NCBI RefSeq assembly: GCF_014645355.1
Contig: NZ_BMLS01000002.1
Coordinates: forward strand, 310,001-374,000
Reading direction: 5' to 3'
From: Bowmanella pacifica
Lineage (GTDB): Bacteria > Pseudomonadota > Gammaproteobacteria > Enterobacterales > Alteromonadaceae
DNA: 64,000 nucleotides
Every line of letters starts with the position of its first letter. Positions within the stretch are counted from its first letter, which is position 1. The position numbers and the translations under genes were made by a program. The notes beneath the pieces are model-generated. The model worked only from the letters and a program-made list of their open reading frames with translations. It was not told the DNA's origin and did not search any database. This document shows positions 7,833 to 19,523 of the stretch, piece after piece.

Positions 7833-10571
7833 TTAGAACTTGGCGCGCACACCCAAGGCATAACGAGGGCCGGTTTCAATCACCTGCAAGGTTTGATTGG
7901 CGTACTCAGCACTCTTCACGGTCAGTTCATTGGTCAGGTTAATACCCTCAAAGAACACAGTGAAATTCTCGTTGATGTCGTAGCTGCCGCTAATATCCAG
8001 TTGCGCGAAGTCATCCACATAATGACCATCACGCTGCCTGCTGCCGGTAGTCACCGGCTTGGTTTGCAGGAAACGTGAACGGTTGTTGTAGGCCAGACGC
8101 AACTGGAAGCCGTCTTTTTCATAGAACAGAATCAGGTTTTGCGAATCTCCCAGACCAATCAATGGCAAGTTGTCTTCGCTAGACTTGCTGTCTACTTTGG
8201 TCAGGTTGAAGATCACACCCAGTCCATCAAACGGCTCCGGCAAGGTGGTAAACATATGCTGTACAGCAAATTCATAGCCATCCACCTTAGTGCTGTTTTC
8301 ATTCACTGGACGAGAAATCTCGTACTTGTAGCTGCCGCTTGGCAAGTTCAGGGTCTCTGGCAATACGCTGGTGCCCAGATAGCCGTCAATGTCTTTACTG
8401 AAGTACGCCAGCGCAGCGTAGCTGCCTTCCTCGTAGTACCATTCCAGTGACAAGTCGAGGTTTTCTGAGGTGTAAGGTGCCAGCAGCGGGTTACTACCTG
8501 AGCCGCTTAGGCCGTCGATTTGACCGTCACCATAGCTGGTCAGCGGGCTCATCTCATTCAGTTCAGGACGGGTCATGGAGCGAGAAATGGCACCGCGGCC
8601 GACCAGAGTTTCGGTAAAGTTAATATTGGCATTCAGACTGGGTAACCAATCCTGATAGCTGTTACTGATCTCAACCGGCACATAGTCATCGGAATACACC
8701 GCAAAGACTTTGTTAGGCTCATTTTGCGAAGGTTGCAGGTCAAGCAAGGCAATTTGCTGACCACTGGACGTGCTTTGGGTATCCACATAGCGCATACCGG
8801 CCACCAGGCCCCATGGCATATCGCCCAGTTCGCCTTCCAATTTAAAGTCGGCGTACAGCGCCAGTACTTCTTCATTCACTTCATAGGCAGACTGGTCAGG
8901 AACAATGCCGAAACCGTTGCGACTGAAAACGGCTTTGGCGGCCTCTGGGTCGTCCAGCAGCGCGATGACTTCGTCACGACTCAGATAGGCCATGATCTCG
9001 TCGGTATTAAAGGTTGGCCATTGGTTTACCGGGCTACCTGAGGCGCCAGACAGGAAACCGTCGGCATCAAACAGGTCAAATAAGGAATCAGGCAATGGCA
9101 CCCTGACGCTGTTATCGGCATAGATCCATGACAGTGGCCCTTCGGTTTCGCCATACACCTTATTCAAAGTACGATCGGAATAATGGGCGCCAAACTTAAC
9201 TTCCACCAGCGGACCGGCTTCCACATATAAACGGTTATCCAGCTTAGTGCCGAAAACCTCATCCTCCAGCTTGGTACCTTGCAGCGAGGTCCAGCCAGCC
9301 GTGAGCGTATCGCCGGGTCGCAGCTGATCGAAGGTCATAGTAGGCACTTGCTGACCTTGCTGGCGATCATAAGAGAAGGTACCAGGACGGCCGACAACTA
9401 CGTCAGACCAACCTTTACCAGGGTCAGATTCGGCCTTGGAAGCACTGATATCCAGCTCCATACGCCAGTTTTCGGTGGCTTGCCACTCGGCATTAAAACC
9501 ATAAGCGTCCAGGCTGCTTGAAGCATCGGACTGACGCGCCATGGACTCAACATACACGTCCACGAAGTCGGCATAAATCAGGGTATTGTTTTCATCCAAC
9601 ACCGGGTTGCGCACATTACCAGGGGTAAACCAGGACGGATAGATATCCTGTCTGCCGGTTACATCATAGGTAGAATGCATGTAATCCAGGGTCATGGTCA
9701 GATTATCTGTGGGAGCGTACTGCGCCACAAAGGTACCACTTAAGCGCTCTCTGTCTTCACTTTGTACAATCTGATCATAGTTACGTGGGAAGTAAATCTC
9801 GCCGTAATTCTGGCCGTCCAGATCGTCGGTTACCTTGAAGTAATAGGCGGTATTAGCTTCTTCATAACGGCTTTCACGCTGATAGCTGGCCAAAGATACC
9901 AACACACCAAACTTGTCATCGTCGAAGGTATTGCTGATTACCCCAGACAATTGCGGCTTGGTTTTGCCGGTCATTTCATCGTACAGGGCCTTGGCACTGG
10001 CAACCGCCTGAAAACCTTTATTATCAAAAGGGCGCATGGTGGTGATATTAATAGTGGCGCCTATGGCCCCTTCCTGCAGTTCACCGGACTGGGTTTTATA
10101 TACTTCGGCACCGTTAATCAGCTCGGTAGGCAGAATGTCAAAACTGAACGCACGTCCACCTGGCGTGCCTTCCCAACTCATTGAAGAAGGGTCACCCACT
10201 GTTGCCAGCATCCGACCGTTGAGCAACACCGCGTTAAATTCAGGCCCCATACCACGCACGGTGACCAGTTGGCCTTCCCCGCCTTCGCGGTCAATAGAAA
10301 CGCCGGTAATACGTTGTAATGATTCGGCCACGTTCTGATCAGGAAACTTACCAATGTCCTCGGCCGAAATCGCATCCACCACATTAGCGCTACCGCGCTT
10401 GATGTCCATGGAACGAATCAAACTTCCCTTTATCCCTCTGACATTGATAACTTCAACCTGAGCATCCTCACCTTGCAGGGTCTGTTCTTGCGCCATGACA
10501 GGTAATGCCAGGCCCAGATTACAGGCCACCAATATGGGCAAGTACGCGAGTTTAGGTTTTCCAGCTAGCAT
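7833..10571 (-). CDS. TonB-dependent receptor for a probable oligosaccharide substrate
   Basis: 912 residues from ATG 10571 (GAGG 7 nt upstream); the longer TTG start has no support. Signal peptide ends near VMAQ. A TonB-box-like stretch VEVINVRGIK precedes the plug domain, with AEDIGKFPDQNVAESLQRITGVSIDR and the conserved VTVRGMGPEFN plug motif, then a 22-strand barrel ending in the aromatic ARAKF-type outer-membrane signature. This plug style (IGKFPDQNVAE) is typical of the Xanthomonas/Caulobacter/Alteromonas receptors for carbohydrates. It is divergent from the GH63 lipoprotein and carries an operator palindrome upstream, so it probably imports the glycan fragments that GH63 and GH110 process. 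Confidence 0.92.
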   Translation of the reverse strand: MLAGKPKLAYLPILVACNLGLALPVMAQEQTLQGEDAQVEVINVRGIKGSLIRSMDIKRGSANVVDAISAEDIGKFPDQNVAESLQRITGVSIDREGGEGQLVTVRGMGPEFNAVLLNGRMLATVGDPSSMSWEGTPGGRAFSFDILPTELINGAEVYKTQSGELQEGAIGATINITTMRPFDNKGFQAVASAKALYDEMTGKTKPQLSGVISNTFDDDKFGVLVSLASYQRESRYEEANTAYYFKVTDDLDGQNYGEIYFPRNYDQIVQSEDRERLSGTFVAQYAPTDNLTMTLDYMHSTYDVTGRQDIYPSWFTPGNVRNPVLDENNTLIYADFVDVYVESMARQSDASSSLDAYGFNAEWQATENWRMELDISASKAESDPGKGWSDVVVGRPGTFSYDRQQGQQVPTMTFDQLRPGDTLTAGWTSLQGTKLEDEVFGTKLDNRLYVEAGPLVEVKFGAHYSDRTLNKVYGETEGPLSWIYADNSVRVPLPDSLFDLFDADGFLSGASGSPVNQWPTFNTDEIMAYLSRDEVIALLDDPEAAKAVFSRNGFGIVPDQSAYEVNEEVLALYADFKLEGELGDMPWGLVAGMRYVDTQSTSSGQQIALLDLQPSQNEPNKVFAVYSDDYVPVEISNSYQDWLPSLNANINFTETLVGRGAISRSMTRPELNEMSPLTSYGDGQIDGLSGSGSNPLLAPYTSENLDLSLEWYYEEGSYAALAYFSKDIDGYLGTSVLPETLNLPSGSYKYEISRPVNENSTKVDGYEFAVQHMFTTLPEPFDGLGVIFNLTKVDSKSSEDNLPLIGLGDSQNLILFYEKDGFQLRLAYNNRSRFLQTKPVTTGSRQRDGHYVDDFAQLDISGSYDINENFTVFFEGINLTNELTVKSAEYANQTLQVIETGPRYALGVRAKF

Positions 10572-10675
10572 GCTTATACCTCGTGCTTTAAATGAGTCCA
10601 AGTTTGTTGTTGTTCAGTTTCATGTGGAAAAGGACATTGATGCTACATCTGTAACAATACCATCACATTAAAACT

Positions 10676-10690
10676 ATTTATAATATAAAT
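10676..10690 (-). promoter_or_regulatory. 15-bp palindrome, operator copy 2 (TonB receptor promoter)
   Basis: ATTTATA-A-TATAAAT, identical to the copy upstream of the nhaC-type gene, 105 bp upstream of the receptor start codon. Confidence 0.75.
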
Positions 10691-10830
10691 AACTCAATTT
10701 CATTTTACAAACAATTAACAGAAGAAATTTCATGCTAATTGGCTTTATCAAGGCCTAGACAGCCTTCAATCGCCCATTCACAAAGGCGATACCAGCCATC
10801 GAGAAACAAGATGAATTTTAATATTGCATT

Positions 10831-10845
10831 ATTTATAGTATAAAT
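10831..10845 (+). promoter_or_regulatory. 15-bp palindrome, operator copy 3 (GH63 promoter)
   Basis: ATTTATA-G-TATAAAT, same half-sites with G as the central base, 85 bp upstream of the GH63 start codon. The change only at the unpaired centre indicates that the dyad arms are what is conserved. Confidence 0.75.
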
Positions 10846-10870
10846 CTAGCGTGTTTTAACATACGACTAA

Positions 10871-13393
<2,523 letters not shown>

Positions 13394-13400
13394 ACTGGCG

Positions 13401-13994
13401 TTATTGCTGCCCTGCCGTTTGCAGGGCCAGCGCCAGATTATCCTGCCCCCAAAAGGGCTCTTGTCCCACCATAAAAAAAGGTGCGCCAAATATCCCCTGG
13501 CGCACAGCCTGCTGATTAACGGCTTGTAATTTGGCTTTGCTTTCCGGGCTTTGTGCCTGTGCGATAATAGCCTCGGCGTCCAGATCCAGCTCACTTAGGA
13601 TCTGGCTGACCACTTCAGGGTCGGCAATATTTTTATCCTGCACAAAATTGGCCTGAAATACCGCCATCACAAAGCGATTGAGCCACTTAGCGTCTCCATA
13701 CCAGCAGGCAATACGAGCGGCCAGAATGCCATTTTGCGGAAAACGGGACGGTCGAAAGTAAGGCAGTGCATAGCGCTCACACACCCTCTCGATGTCCCGC
13801 CACATATAGTTACCTTTGGCAGTAAATAAATTAAACGGCGAGTCCTGCCAGCCTTGGGCTTTAAAAATGGGGCCAAGCAAAAAGGCGTGCCAACGCACGG
13901 TGATGTTGTGCTCTGCGGCGAGCGCTTCAATGCGCATCACAGCGGGGTAGCTATAGGTACTGGCAAAATCAAACCAGAAATCCACAGGGGTCAT
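13401..13994 (-). CDS. 2-hydroxychromene-2-carboxylate isomerase family protein (DsbA/GST-kappa fold)
   Basis: 197 residues, the family length. It opens with PVDFWFDFASTYSYPA, the thioredoxin-fold start where Ser/Thr replaces the Cys pair, then VRWHAFLLGPIFKAQG and, near the end, GIFGAPFFMVGQEPFWGQD, the conserved C-terminal motif of HCCA isomerases. Members use glutathione to isomerise hydroxychromene carboxylates in naphthalene degradation, but most genomic copies sit outside such pathways, as here. Follows the GNAT gene after 5 bp, so the two form an operon. Confidence 0.88.
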   Translation of the reverse strand: MTPVDFWFDFASTYSYPAVMRIEALAAEHNITVRWHAFLLGPIFKAQGWQDSPFNLFTAKGNYMWRDIERVCERYALPYFRPSRFPQNGILAARIACWYGDAKWLNRFVMAVFQANFVQDKNIADPEVVSQILSELDLDAEAIIAQAQSPESKAKLQAVNQQAVRQGIFGAPFFMVGQEPFWGQDNLALALQTAGQQ

Positions 13995-13999
13995 TCCAT

Positions 14000-14497
14000 T
14001 TACCTTATCGGGCTGTCTGTCCCCAAAATATGGTCTGACCTGGCAACCATGTAAAGGCAGTTATCAATACCGATGGATGGACCCGGATACTCGACATACG
14101 AAAAGCCAAGCGCCTCGTAGCATCGGCGGGCCTTGATATTGTCCTGTAATACAAACAAGGACACCTCCGTTAGTGTGAACTCCCGGCTGCCCAGCGCCAC
14201 CAATTCCCGTATCAGGCGTTTGGCCAGGCCGCCGCCGCGATGGGCAGGAGCAATCACTAAACGCCCCAGATGACAGCGTCCTTCACGCAGATAATACTGG
14301 CCAAACCCCTGCAACTCGTCCGCTTCTGTCACTAATGCCCAACTGGCCAGTTGTTCCAGTCGCACATCGCGGCTAAAGCTCTGTCTATCCAAAGGAAAGG
14401 TCATACCCGGTCCACCCCAGGAAGTCAGGCTGGCCTGACTGTCAAACCAGGACATCATAGTGAACAGGTGAGCTTGGGTGGCAGGAACGAATTGCAT
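14000..14497 (-). CDS. GNAT-family N-acetyltransferase
   Basis: 165 residues. The acetyl-CoA site is visible at LGRLVIAPAHRGGGLAKRLIREL (R-x-x-G-x-G/A loop) and the C-terminal part at NIKARRCYEALGFSYVE matches the NxxAxxxYxxxGF motif. The N-terminus (SWFDSQASLTSWGGP) resembles RimI/RimJ-like cytoplasmic enzymes that modify amines of small molecules or proteins. First gene of a two-gene operon with the isomerase. Substrate unknown. Confidence 0.87.
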   Translation of the reverse strand: MQFVPATQAHLFTMMSWFDSQASLTSWGGPGMTFPLDRQSFSRDVRLEQLASWALVTEADELQGFGQYYLREGRCHLGRLVIAPAHRGGGLAKRLIRELVALGSREFTLTEVSLFVLQDNIKARRCYEALGFSYVEYPGPSIGIDNCLYMVARSDHILGTDSPIR

Positions 14498-14545
14498 GCT
14501 GATGCCCTTATCAATAAAGGCACATACTCACACAGTAGAAACAAC

Positions 14546-14570
14546 AAAAAAAGCCGCCTTGGCAGGCGGC
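14546..14570 (-). terminator. Terminator of the subtilase gene
   Basis: GCCGCC/GGCGGC hairpin (14553-14570) with seven A on the forward strand (14546-14552), i.e. a T-run after the stem on the reverse strand, 22 bp past the stop codon. Confidence 0.85.
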
Positions 14571-14591
14571 TCACTTAAGGATTTGTAAGCT

Positions 14592-17081
14592 TTAGAAGCT
14601 AACGTTTACATCATCTGAACAGGTGTCGCTGGCATCACATACCTTGTACACAAACTGCGTGCCCACGACCCGTCGCTCGCGGTCGCGATAAACCCCGGTA
14701 TTATCTACCGTGGCGATTTTCACGCCATTACGGTAAATATCCACCTGCTCTGCCGGTGAACCAGTGTACGCCAGATCCACACGCAGGTAGCCAAGTCCGG
14801 TCAGATAGGCGCGCTGCACCTCCAGACTGATCTGGGTATCAGATACCGTAATATCCATGCTGTGACTGTCGGTGTTCCCCTCACTGTCGGTCACCGTCAG
14901 GGTGACACTATAAGTGCCGGAAGCCGCATACATATGCAGCGGATTCTGCTCGCTGCTACTGTTACCGTCACCAAAATCCCAACTCCAACTGACAATATCA
15001 CCGTTTACATCTGTGCTAGTGTCGGTAAAGCTGGTCTGTAGCCCCTCACTTTGTGCGCTAAAGCCTGCCTGCGGCGGCGCTGGCAACACTTCGCCAATGC
15101 CAGTGATGGTAAGTGACCAACTATTTAAGGTCCCCGTATCCAAAGACGCGTTATCAGATACGCTCAACAACCAGTCGCCGGTTGCGATCTCGCCGTTGAA
15201 GGCATCCAGTTGGAAGCTGCGGTCAATATCATCTTCGCCGCTGCCGGTACGGTTATGCAGCACCGCTTCGGTACCACTTGGCGCAGTGAGTTTAACAAGC
15301 AAGTCTCCTGACCAGGTATGGCTGATATTCACGTAAGCGTCGGTACCAAACACGGTAATATCATCAGGAATATTGATTACCGATATGATGCCATCGGCAT
15401 CGTTATCCGGAATCGCCTGACTGTCGTTATTGTTGTAGGTGAAATCCGTTAATCCTTGTGGGATAACGGTCAGCGCGACACGCTGACTTTTCACTAACTC
15501 GCCGCTGGTACCGGTTACAGTAAACTCGTAGTCCCCCCATTGGGTATCTGCTGTGGTGGGTACCGTGAGCATAAAGCTGTCACCGGGGGACACGCTGCTT
15601 GCCGATAAACTCGCGTCGGCTAACGGCGCTTCCAGACTAAGCGCAATACTGCCATCCCAGTCGGCCACCGAACTGACAATAAACTCATAACTCGCCGTTT
15701 CGCCCGCCACCACAGAGGTACTCAGTGGCGCAGCGCTGAAGCGGAACCCAGGCGTGGGATCGGCCGCTTCCACCGCGTTCAGCAAGTTGAGTCGCTTGCC
15801 ACTAACGATTTTTCCTTGCATATCGGCATTATCATCGCCACTGTCCATCAGTAACTGCTTAACCTCAAGGGCACTCAGGCCTGGATTAACACTCATGACC
15901 AAGGCTGCCGCCCCCGCCACATGGGGAGATGCCATGGACGTTCCCGAGCCATTGCCATAGCTCCCGCCAGGAAGGGTGGATAAAATATCCGAACCGGGCG
16001 CCGCCAGATCCACTGTGGTTAAGCCCCAGTTGGAAAACCAGGAGATCCCGTCGTTGTGGTTGGTACTAGTCACAGACAGAATAGAGTCATGCTCATAGTT
16101 AGAGGGATAGTGAGGATTGACATCATTGTTGGTGGTGTCGTTGCCCGCTGCGGCCACAAACAAGATATCCGCCTGCTCGGAGGCCGTGATGGCATCCCGC
16201 AGTGCCTGCTCTTCGGGGCCGCCACCCCAGCTATTGTTTAGCACGCGAACATTGTGGCCGGCATTTTTCAGCGCCACAAAATAATCGACACATTGAATGG
16301 CATCTGCCGTGCTGCCGAAGCCGTCAGAGGCTAAGAACTTACAGCCCACCAGCGACACTTGCTGGCTTACACCCACCACGCCTACGCCGTTATTCCCCTC
16401 GGCGCCCACAGTACCGGCCACATGGCTGCCGTGACCATGGTCATCCATAGGATCGCCGTTATCCAAAATACTGTTGATGCCATAAACATCGTCAATGTAG
16501 CCATTGCCGTCGTTATCCACGCCATCGCCGGGAATCTCACCGGGGTTGACCCACATATTGGCCACCAAGTCCGGGTGAGTGTAATCCACGCCGGTATCAA
16601 TAACGCCGACTATTACATCGCGGCTACCGGTGGCAATATCCCAGGCCTCAACAGCATCAATATCGGCATCGACCGTACCGCCAGTCTGCCCTTCGTTATG
16701 CAGCCCCCACAGATCGCCAAAACGCGCATCATTGGGTGCCCCCAAAGCTCTGACCCGGTAGTTTGGCTGGGCATAACTGACGGCGGGATGTTTTTGTAAC
16801 TTTTCCAAAGCCGCCTTCACAGACAGGCCGCGCAGCTCAAACTTGGCCATACGACCGGCCAACAGATGCTTGAACCTGTCGTCTACTTCATCCAGGTTAC
16901 TGTCACTGATAGTAGCAGCTACCAGTCCACGTACCGCCCGGCGGTCGGCCAAACTGGCCTTTTCCTTGTACACCACAATCACAGAGTCCGACGCATAACC
17001 GGAGACCTGTTGAATATCCACAGAGGCATTGGCCAACATAGGCAACATCGCCAATGTAAAAGCAGAAAGTTTGTATTTCAT
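14592..17081 (-). CDS. Secreted S8 (subtilisin-like) serine protease with P-domain and PKD domain
   Basis: 829 residues. Signal peptide to ~19 (MLPMLANA), then an inhibitor-I9-like propeptide (residues ~30-110). The catalytic triad is Asp162 in GVIDTGVDYTHPD, His217 in HGHGSHVAGTVG and Ser382 in GTSMASPHVAGAAAL, with oxyanion Asn314. Residues ~540-660 form a proprotein-convertase P-domain (DDITVFGTDAYVNISHTWSGDL, SWSLTITG), ~670-750 a PKD domain (SWSWDFGDGNSSSEQNP), and the C-terminus a ~75-residue fibronectin-like domain. The mature enzyme is presumably released or surface-attached and scavenges proteins. Monocistronic, divergent from csgB. Confidence 0.93.
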   Translation of the reverse strand: MKYKLSAFTLAMLPMLANASVDIQQVSGYASDSVIVVYKEKASLADRRAVRGLVAATISDSNLDEVDDRFKHLLAGRMAKFELRGLSVKAALEKLQKHPAVSYAQPNYRVRALGAPNDARFGDLWGLHNEGQTGGTVDADIDAVEAWDIATGSRDVIVGVIDTGVDYTHPDLVANMWVNPGEIPGDGVDNDGNGYIDDVYGINSILDNGDPMDDHGHGSHVAGTVGAEGNNGVGVVGVSQQVSLVGCKFLASDGFGSTADAIQCVDYFVALKNAGHNVRVLNNSWGGGPEEQALRDAITASEQADILFVAAAGNDTTNNDVNPHYPSNYEHDSILSVTSTNHNDGISWFSNWGLTTVDLAAPGSDILSTLPGGSYGNGSGTSMASPHVAGAAALVMSVNPGLSALEVKQLLMDSGDDNADMQGKIVSGKRLNLLNAVEAADPTPGFRFSAAPLSTSVVAGETASYEFIVSSVADWDGSIALSLEAPLADASLSASSVSPGDSFMLTVPTTADTQWGDYEFTVTGTSGELVKSQRVALTVIPQGLTDFTYNNNDSQAIPDNDADGIISVINIPDDITVFGTDAYVNISHTWSGDLLVKLTAPSGTEAVLHNRTGSGEDDIDRSFQLDAFNGEIATGDWLLSVSDNASLDTGTLNSWSLTITGIGEVLPAPPQAGFSAQSEGLQTSFTDTSTDVNGDIVSWSWDFGDGNSSSEQNPLHMYAASGTYSVTLTVTDSEGNTDSHSMDITVSDTQISLEVQRAYLTGLGYLRVDLAYTGSPAEQVDIYRNGVKIATVDNTGVYRDRERRVVGTQFVYKVCDASDTCSDDVNVSF

Positions 17082-17459
17082 GGTTGGAATCCATCTTAGC
17101 TGTATCCATTAAACCGGCGTATGCCGGCGCCTGAAGGATTCTCCATGTCACTATCGGGAATTTTCGCAACGCATCCAGAATTAGCAGGTTCCATCAAGCT
17201 GTGCCAGCCAAACCGGTAAAAATACGCCCTTAGCATGAGACTCCCGCCACTTCTCCCACCCACCTGGTACTAAAGCATGAATTTCAGCCTAGTACTTTTG
17301 CATGAGACTCACTGGTTGATGAGCCAGTAAAAGCTTATCGAAGTGATGCAAACGAAGACGCCTAGCGGTTAACAAAAGTTAAGCTTTTTTGGTGATATTC
17401 ATCCTTCAGCAAACCCCCTAGAGTGGTCTGGCGAACGTATCAAGTTAGTAGCGCCAAAA
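17082..17459. other. Divergent region between subtilase and csgB
   Basis: 378 bp without a convincing gene. It contains three GCATGA-type direct repeats (17233-17243, 17275-17285, 17300-17310; two are the identical 11-mer GCATGAGACTC), an ACTGG/CCAGT hairpin just after them, and a long-range stem AAAAGCTTA (17329-17337)/TAAGCTTTT (17380-17388) enclosing 42 nt and followed by TT. The repeats are candidate regulator sites for the curli promoter; the stem could be a leader terminator. Confidence 0.5.
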
Positions 17460-17930
17460 ATGAAAACCAATAAAAACAACAATGCATTCAGGGAATTAGT
17501 CAGACTGAAAGGTCTGGGCTTTGGGGCATTTTTGCTGGCTTTCAGCACAGTTGTGCAAGCACAGGATCTACTTCCTGGTACCGATTTGCAGGACTCTCCT
17601 TTGTCAATCAGCCTATCGACTTCGGTTCAACACCAGGCTAGTTCCCTGGTGATTGGCCAATATGGAATTTTCAACAAAGCAACAATCAGCCAGAGCGCAA
17701 GCGGCGGTAACCAAATTGCCTTGATGCAACAAGGGGACAGCAATGTCGCCAACATTTTGCAGCAAGGTAGCAACAACACCGTCAATGTGCAGCAATGGGG
17801 GCAGGACAACCAATTGGATGTGATCCAGCAAGGTCATGCCAACACGGCCAATATCTGGCAAAGCGGTGAGCAGCAGTTCAGGGTTCACCAGATAGGAAGC
17901 AATATGGTGGTCAATGTGTACCAACGCTGA
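17460..17930 (+). CDS. csgB: Minor curlin / nucleator CsgB
   Basis: 156 residues, close to E. coli CsgB (151). A signal peptide with the hydrophobic stretch FGAFLLAFSTVVQAQ is followed by ~five curlin repeats of the form Q-x-G-x-x-N-x-A-x-I-x-Q (QIALMQQGDSNVANILQQG, NTVNVQQWGQDNQLDVIQQG). It ends in VNVYQR, a basic terminus as in CsgB. Expected to be exported through CsgG, anchored at the cell surface and to template polymerisation of CsgA. The ribosome site is weak. First gene of the csgBAEFG cluster; the next frame begins 28 bp after its stop. Confidence 0.9.
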   Translation: MKTNKNNNAFRELVRLKGLGFGAFLLAFSTVVQAQDLLPGTDLQDSPLSISLSTSVQHQASSLVIGQYGIFNKATISQSASGGNQIALMQQGDSNVANILQQGSNNTVNVQQWGQDNQLDVIQQGHANTANIWQSGEQQFRVHQIGSNMVVNVYQR

Positions 17931-17958
17931 CCCCGTAAAAAATAAATTGGAGAATAAG

Positions 17959-19476
17959 GTGAAAATCCAAAAATCCCTACTAGCATGCGCCATCCTCTGT
18001 GCCCTTGGGGCCAGTCAAGCGGTGGTGGCAGATGAAAGTAAAAGCACCGACGTGGTAATGAAAACCGATGTAATGGCAGATGCCCTCGGCAATGTCATTC
18101 AACTAACTCAGATAGCCACTGGCGGAGCCAGCCAGGGCAACAATGTCAGCTTGTTCCAGGAAGGCGACGTGAACGGCTTGGCCTTGACCGTAGAGGGCGA
18201 TGCCAATAATGCCGACGTAACGCAGGTTGGCTCAAGCAATATCAGCGTCAGCAACCTGACCGGTGAGGCCAACGATCTCAGTGTCAGCCAAGTGGGCAAT
18301 GAAAGCATTGCCGAGGTAATGGTAACCGGTGACGGCAACGAGCTAAACATCAGCCAAAATGAAGATATTGGCTACCTTGGCATTACCAATGAAGCACAGG
18401 CCATTGTTGAGGGTAATGACAACTATATCAGCATTGATCAGAGTGAAGGCGGCCAATGGGGCTATGTAAAAAACCTGCAAGGCTCTGGCAACGACATCAG
18501 CATACTGCAAAGCGGTGAGTGGAACGAAACCCACCTGGATGTGATGTCGGGTGATGCCAATGCGGTGGATATTGAGCAAGACGGTTATTGGAACGTCAGC
18601 CGGGTGCGCGATCTGCAAGGCGACAACAATGAACTGGAAACCATCCAGGACGGTCGGCGTAACCAGTTTGCCCTGACCTTACTGATGGGCGAAGACAACG
18701 ATATCGAAATTGATCAGGATGGCGAATACAACACCGCCAACCTGGATGAAATCCTCGGTAGCGGCAATGACATCAGCATTGATCAAAACGGTGACTACAA
18801 CAGTGCAGAATCCGCCCTGTTCACTGGAGACAACAATGATGTCATGGTTAATCAGACCGGCAACGAGAATATCGCCACCTTTGAACTTATCGGTGACGAC
18901 AATGACTTCAATCTGATGCAGATGGGCGATGGCAATGACGCCTACATGGGGATCATTGGCTCGGGTAATGATTTAACCACCATGCAGAATGGTAATTTCA
19001 ACCAAAGCCATATGGTCAACTTCAACGGTAATGACAACGATATCCTCATCAACCAAAGCGGCGATGAGAACGTGGCCGTGGTGCAGGCCTCCTACCCTGA
19101 TTTCAGCCTGACCACCGATGACAATGACATCAGTCTGATGCAAGACGGCAATATGAATGACGCCGTGGTCAATATCAGTACCCTGCTGGACAGTAACAAC
19201 AACCAGGTGGATATCGCTCAGAACGGCGATCTGAACGCCTTGGATTTGTTAATTGAAGGCAGCAACCACCTCATTGATATCCTGCAGGAAGGCAATGAAA
19301 ACATGGTGGTGGGTGAAGGTGGCGCCGCCATGCTAATTGGCGGTGACTCGGTGCAGTTGTCCATCAGTCAGGTCGGGCACGGCAATATTGTCGAAGGTGC
19401 CGTGATCAGCAATGGTGGCAGTATCAGTATCGCTCAGGTGGGCGACTGGAACACCGCCACCATCGTTCAGCAGTAG
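17959..19476 (+). CDS. csgA: Large major curlin CsgA-like subunit
   Basis: 505 residues from GTG 17959 (TTGGAG at 17947-17952 upstream). Signal peptide KIQKSLLACAILCALGASQAVVA, then about 18 strand-turn-strand units of 22-23 residues with the pattern I-x-I-x-Q-x-G-x-x-N, e.g. NDISIDQNGDYNSAE and NDIEIDQDGEYNTAN. E. coli CsgA has five units and 151 residues, so this is more than three times longer and strongly acidic (Asp/Glu/Asn-rich turns). Expected to form extracellular amyloid fibres for biofilm matrix after nucleation by CsgB. Ends in TATIVQQ as curlins do. Confidence 0.87.
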   Translation: MKIQKSLLACAILCALGASQAVVADESKSTDVVMKTDVMADALGNVIQLTQIATGGASQGNNVSLFQEGDVNGLALTVEGDANNADVTQVGSSNISVSNLTGEANDLSVSQVGNESIAEVMVTGDGNELNISQNEDIGYLGITNEAQAIVEGNDNYISIDQSEGGQWGYVKNLQGSGNDISILQSGEWNETHLDVMSGDANAVDIEQDGYWNVSRVRDLQGDNNELETIQDGRRNQFALTLLMGEDNDIEIDQDGEYNTANLDEILGSGNDISIDQNGDYNSAESALFTGDNNDVMVNQTGNENIATFELIGDDNDFNLMQMGDGNDAYMGIIGSGNDLTTMQNGNFNQSHMVNFNGNDNDILINQSGDENVAVVQASYPDFSLTTDDNDISLMQDGNMNDAVVNISTLLDSNNNQVDIAQNGDLNALDLLIEGSNHLIDILQEGNENMVVGEGGAAMLIGGDSVQLSISQVGHGNIVEGAVISNGGSISIAQVGDWNTATIVQQ

Positions 19477-19486
19477 CGCGTGGAGG

Positions 19487-19523
19487 GGCGGGCCAAAGAG
19501 CACTATCGGCGGCCCGCCATTTT
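19487..19523 (+). terminator. Intra-operon hairpin between csgA and csgE (attenuator-like)
   Basis: GGCGGGCC (19487-19494) pairs perfectly with GGCCCGCC (19511-19518), followed by ATTTT and at once by the csgE start codon. A GC-rich stem plus short T-run suits partial termination or 3' end protection of csgBA mRNA, giving more subunit than export machinery. Confidence 0.6.
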
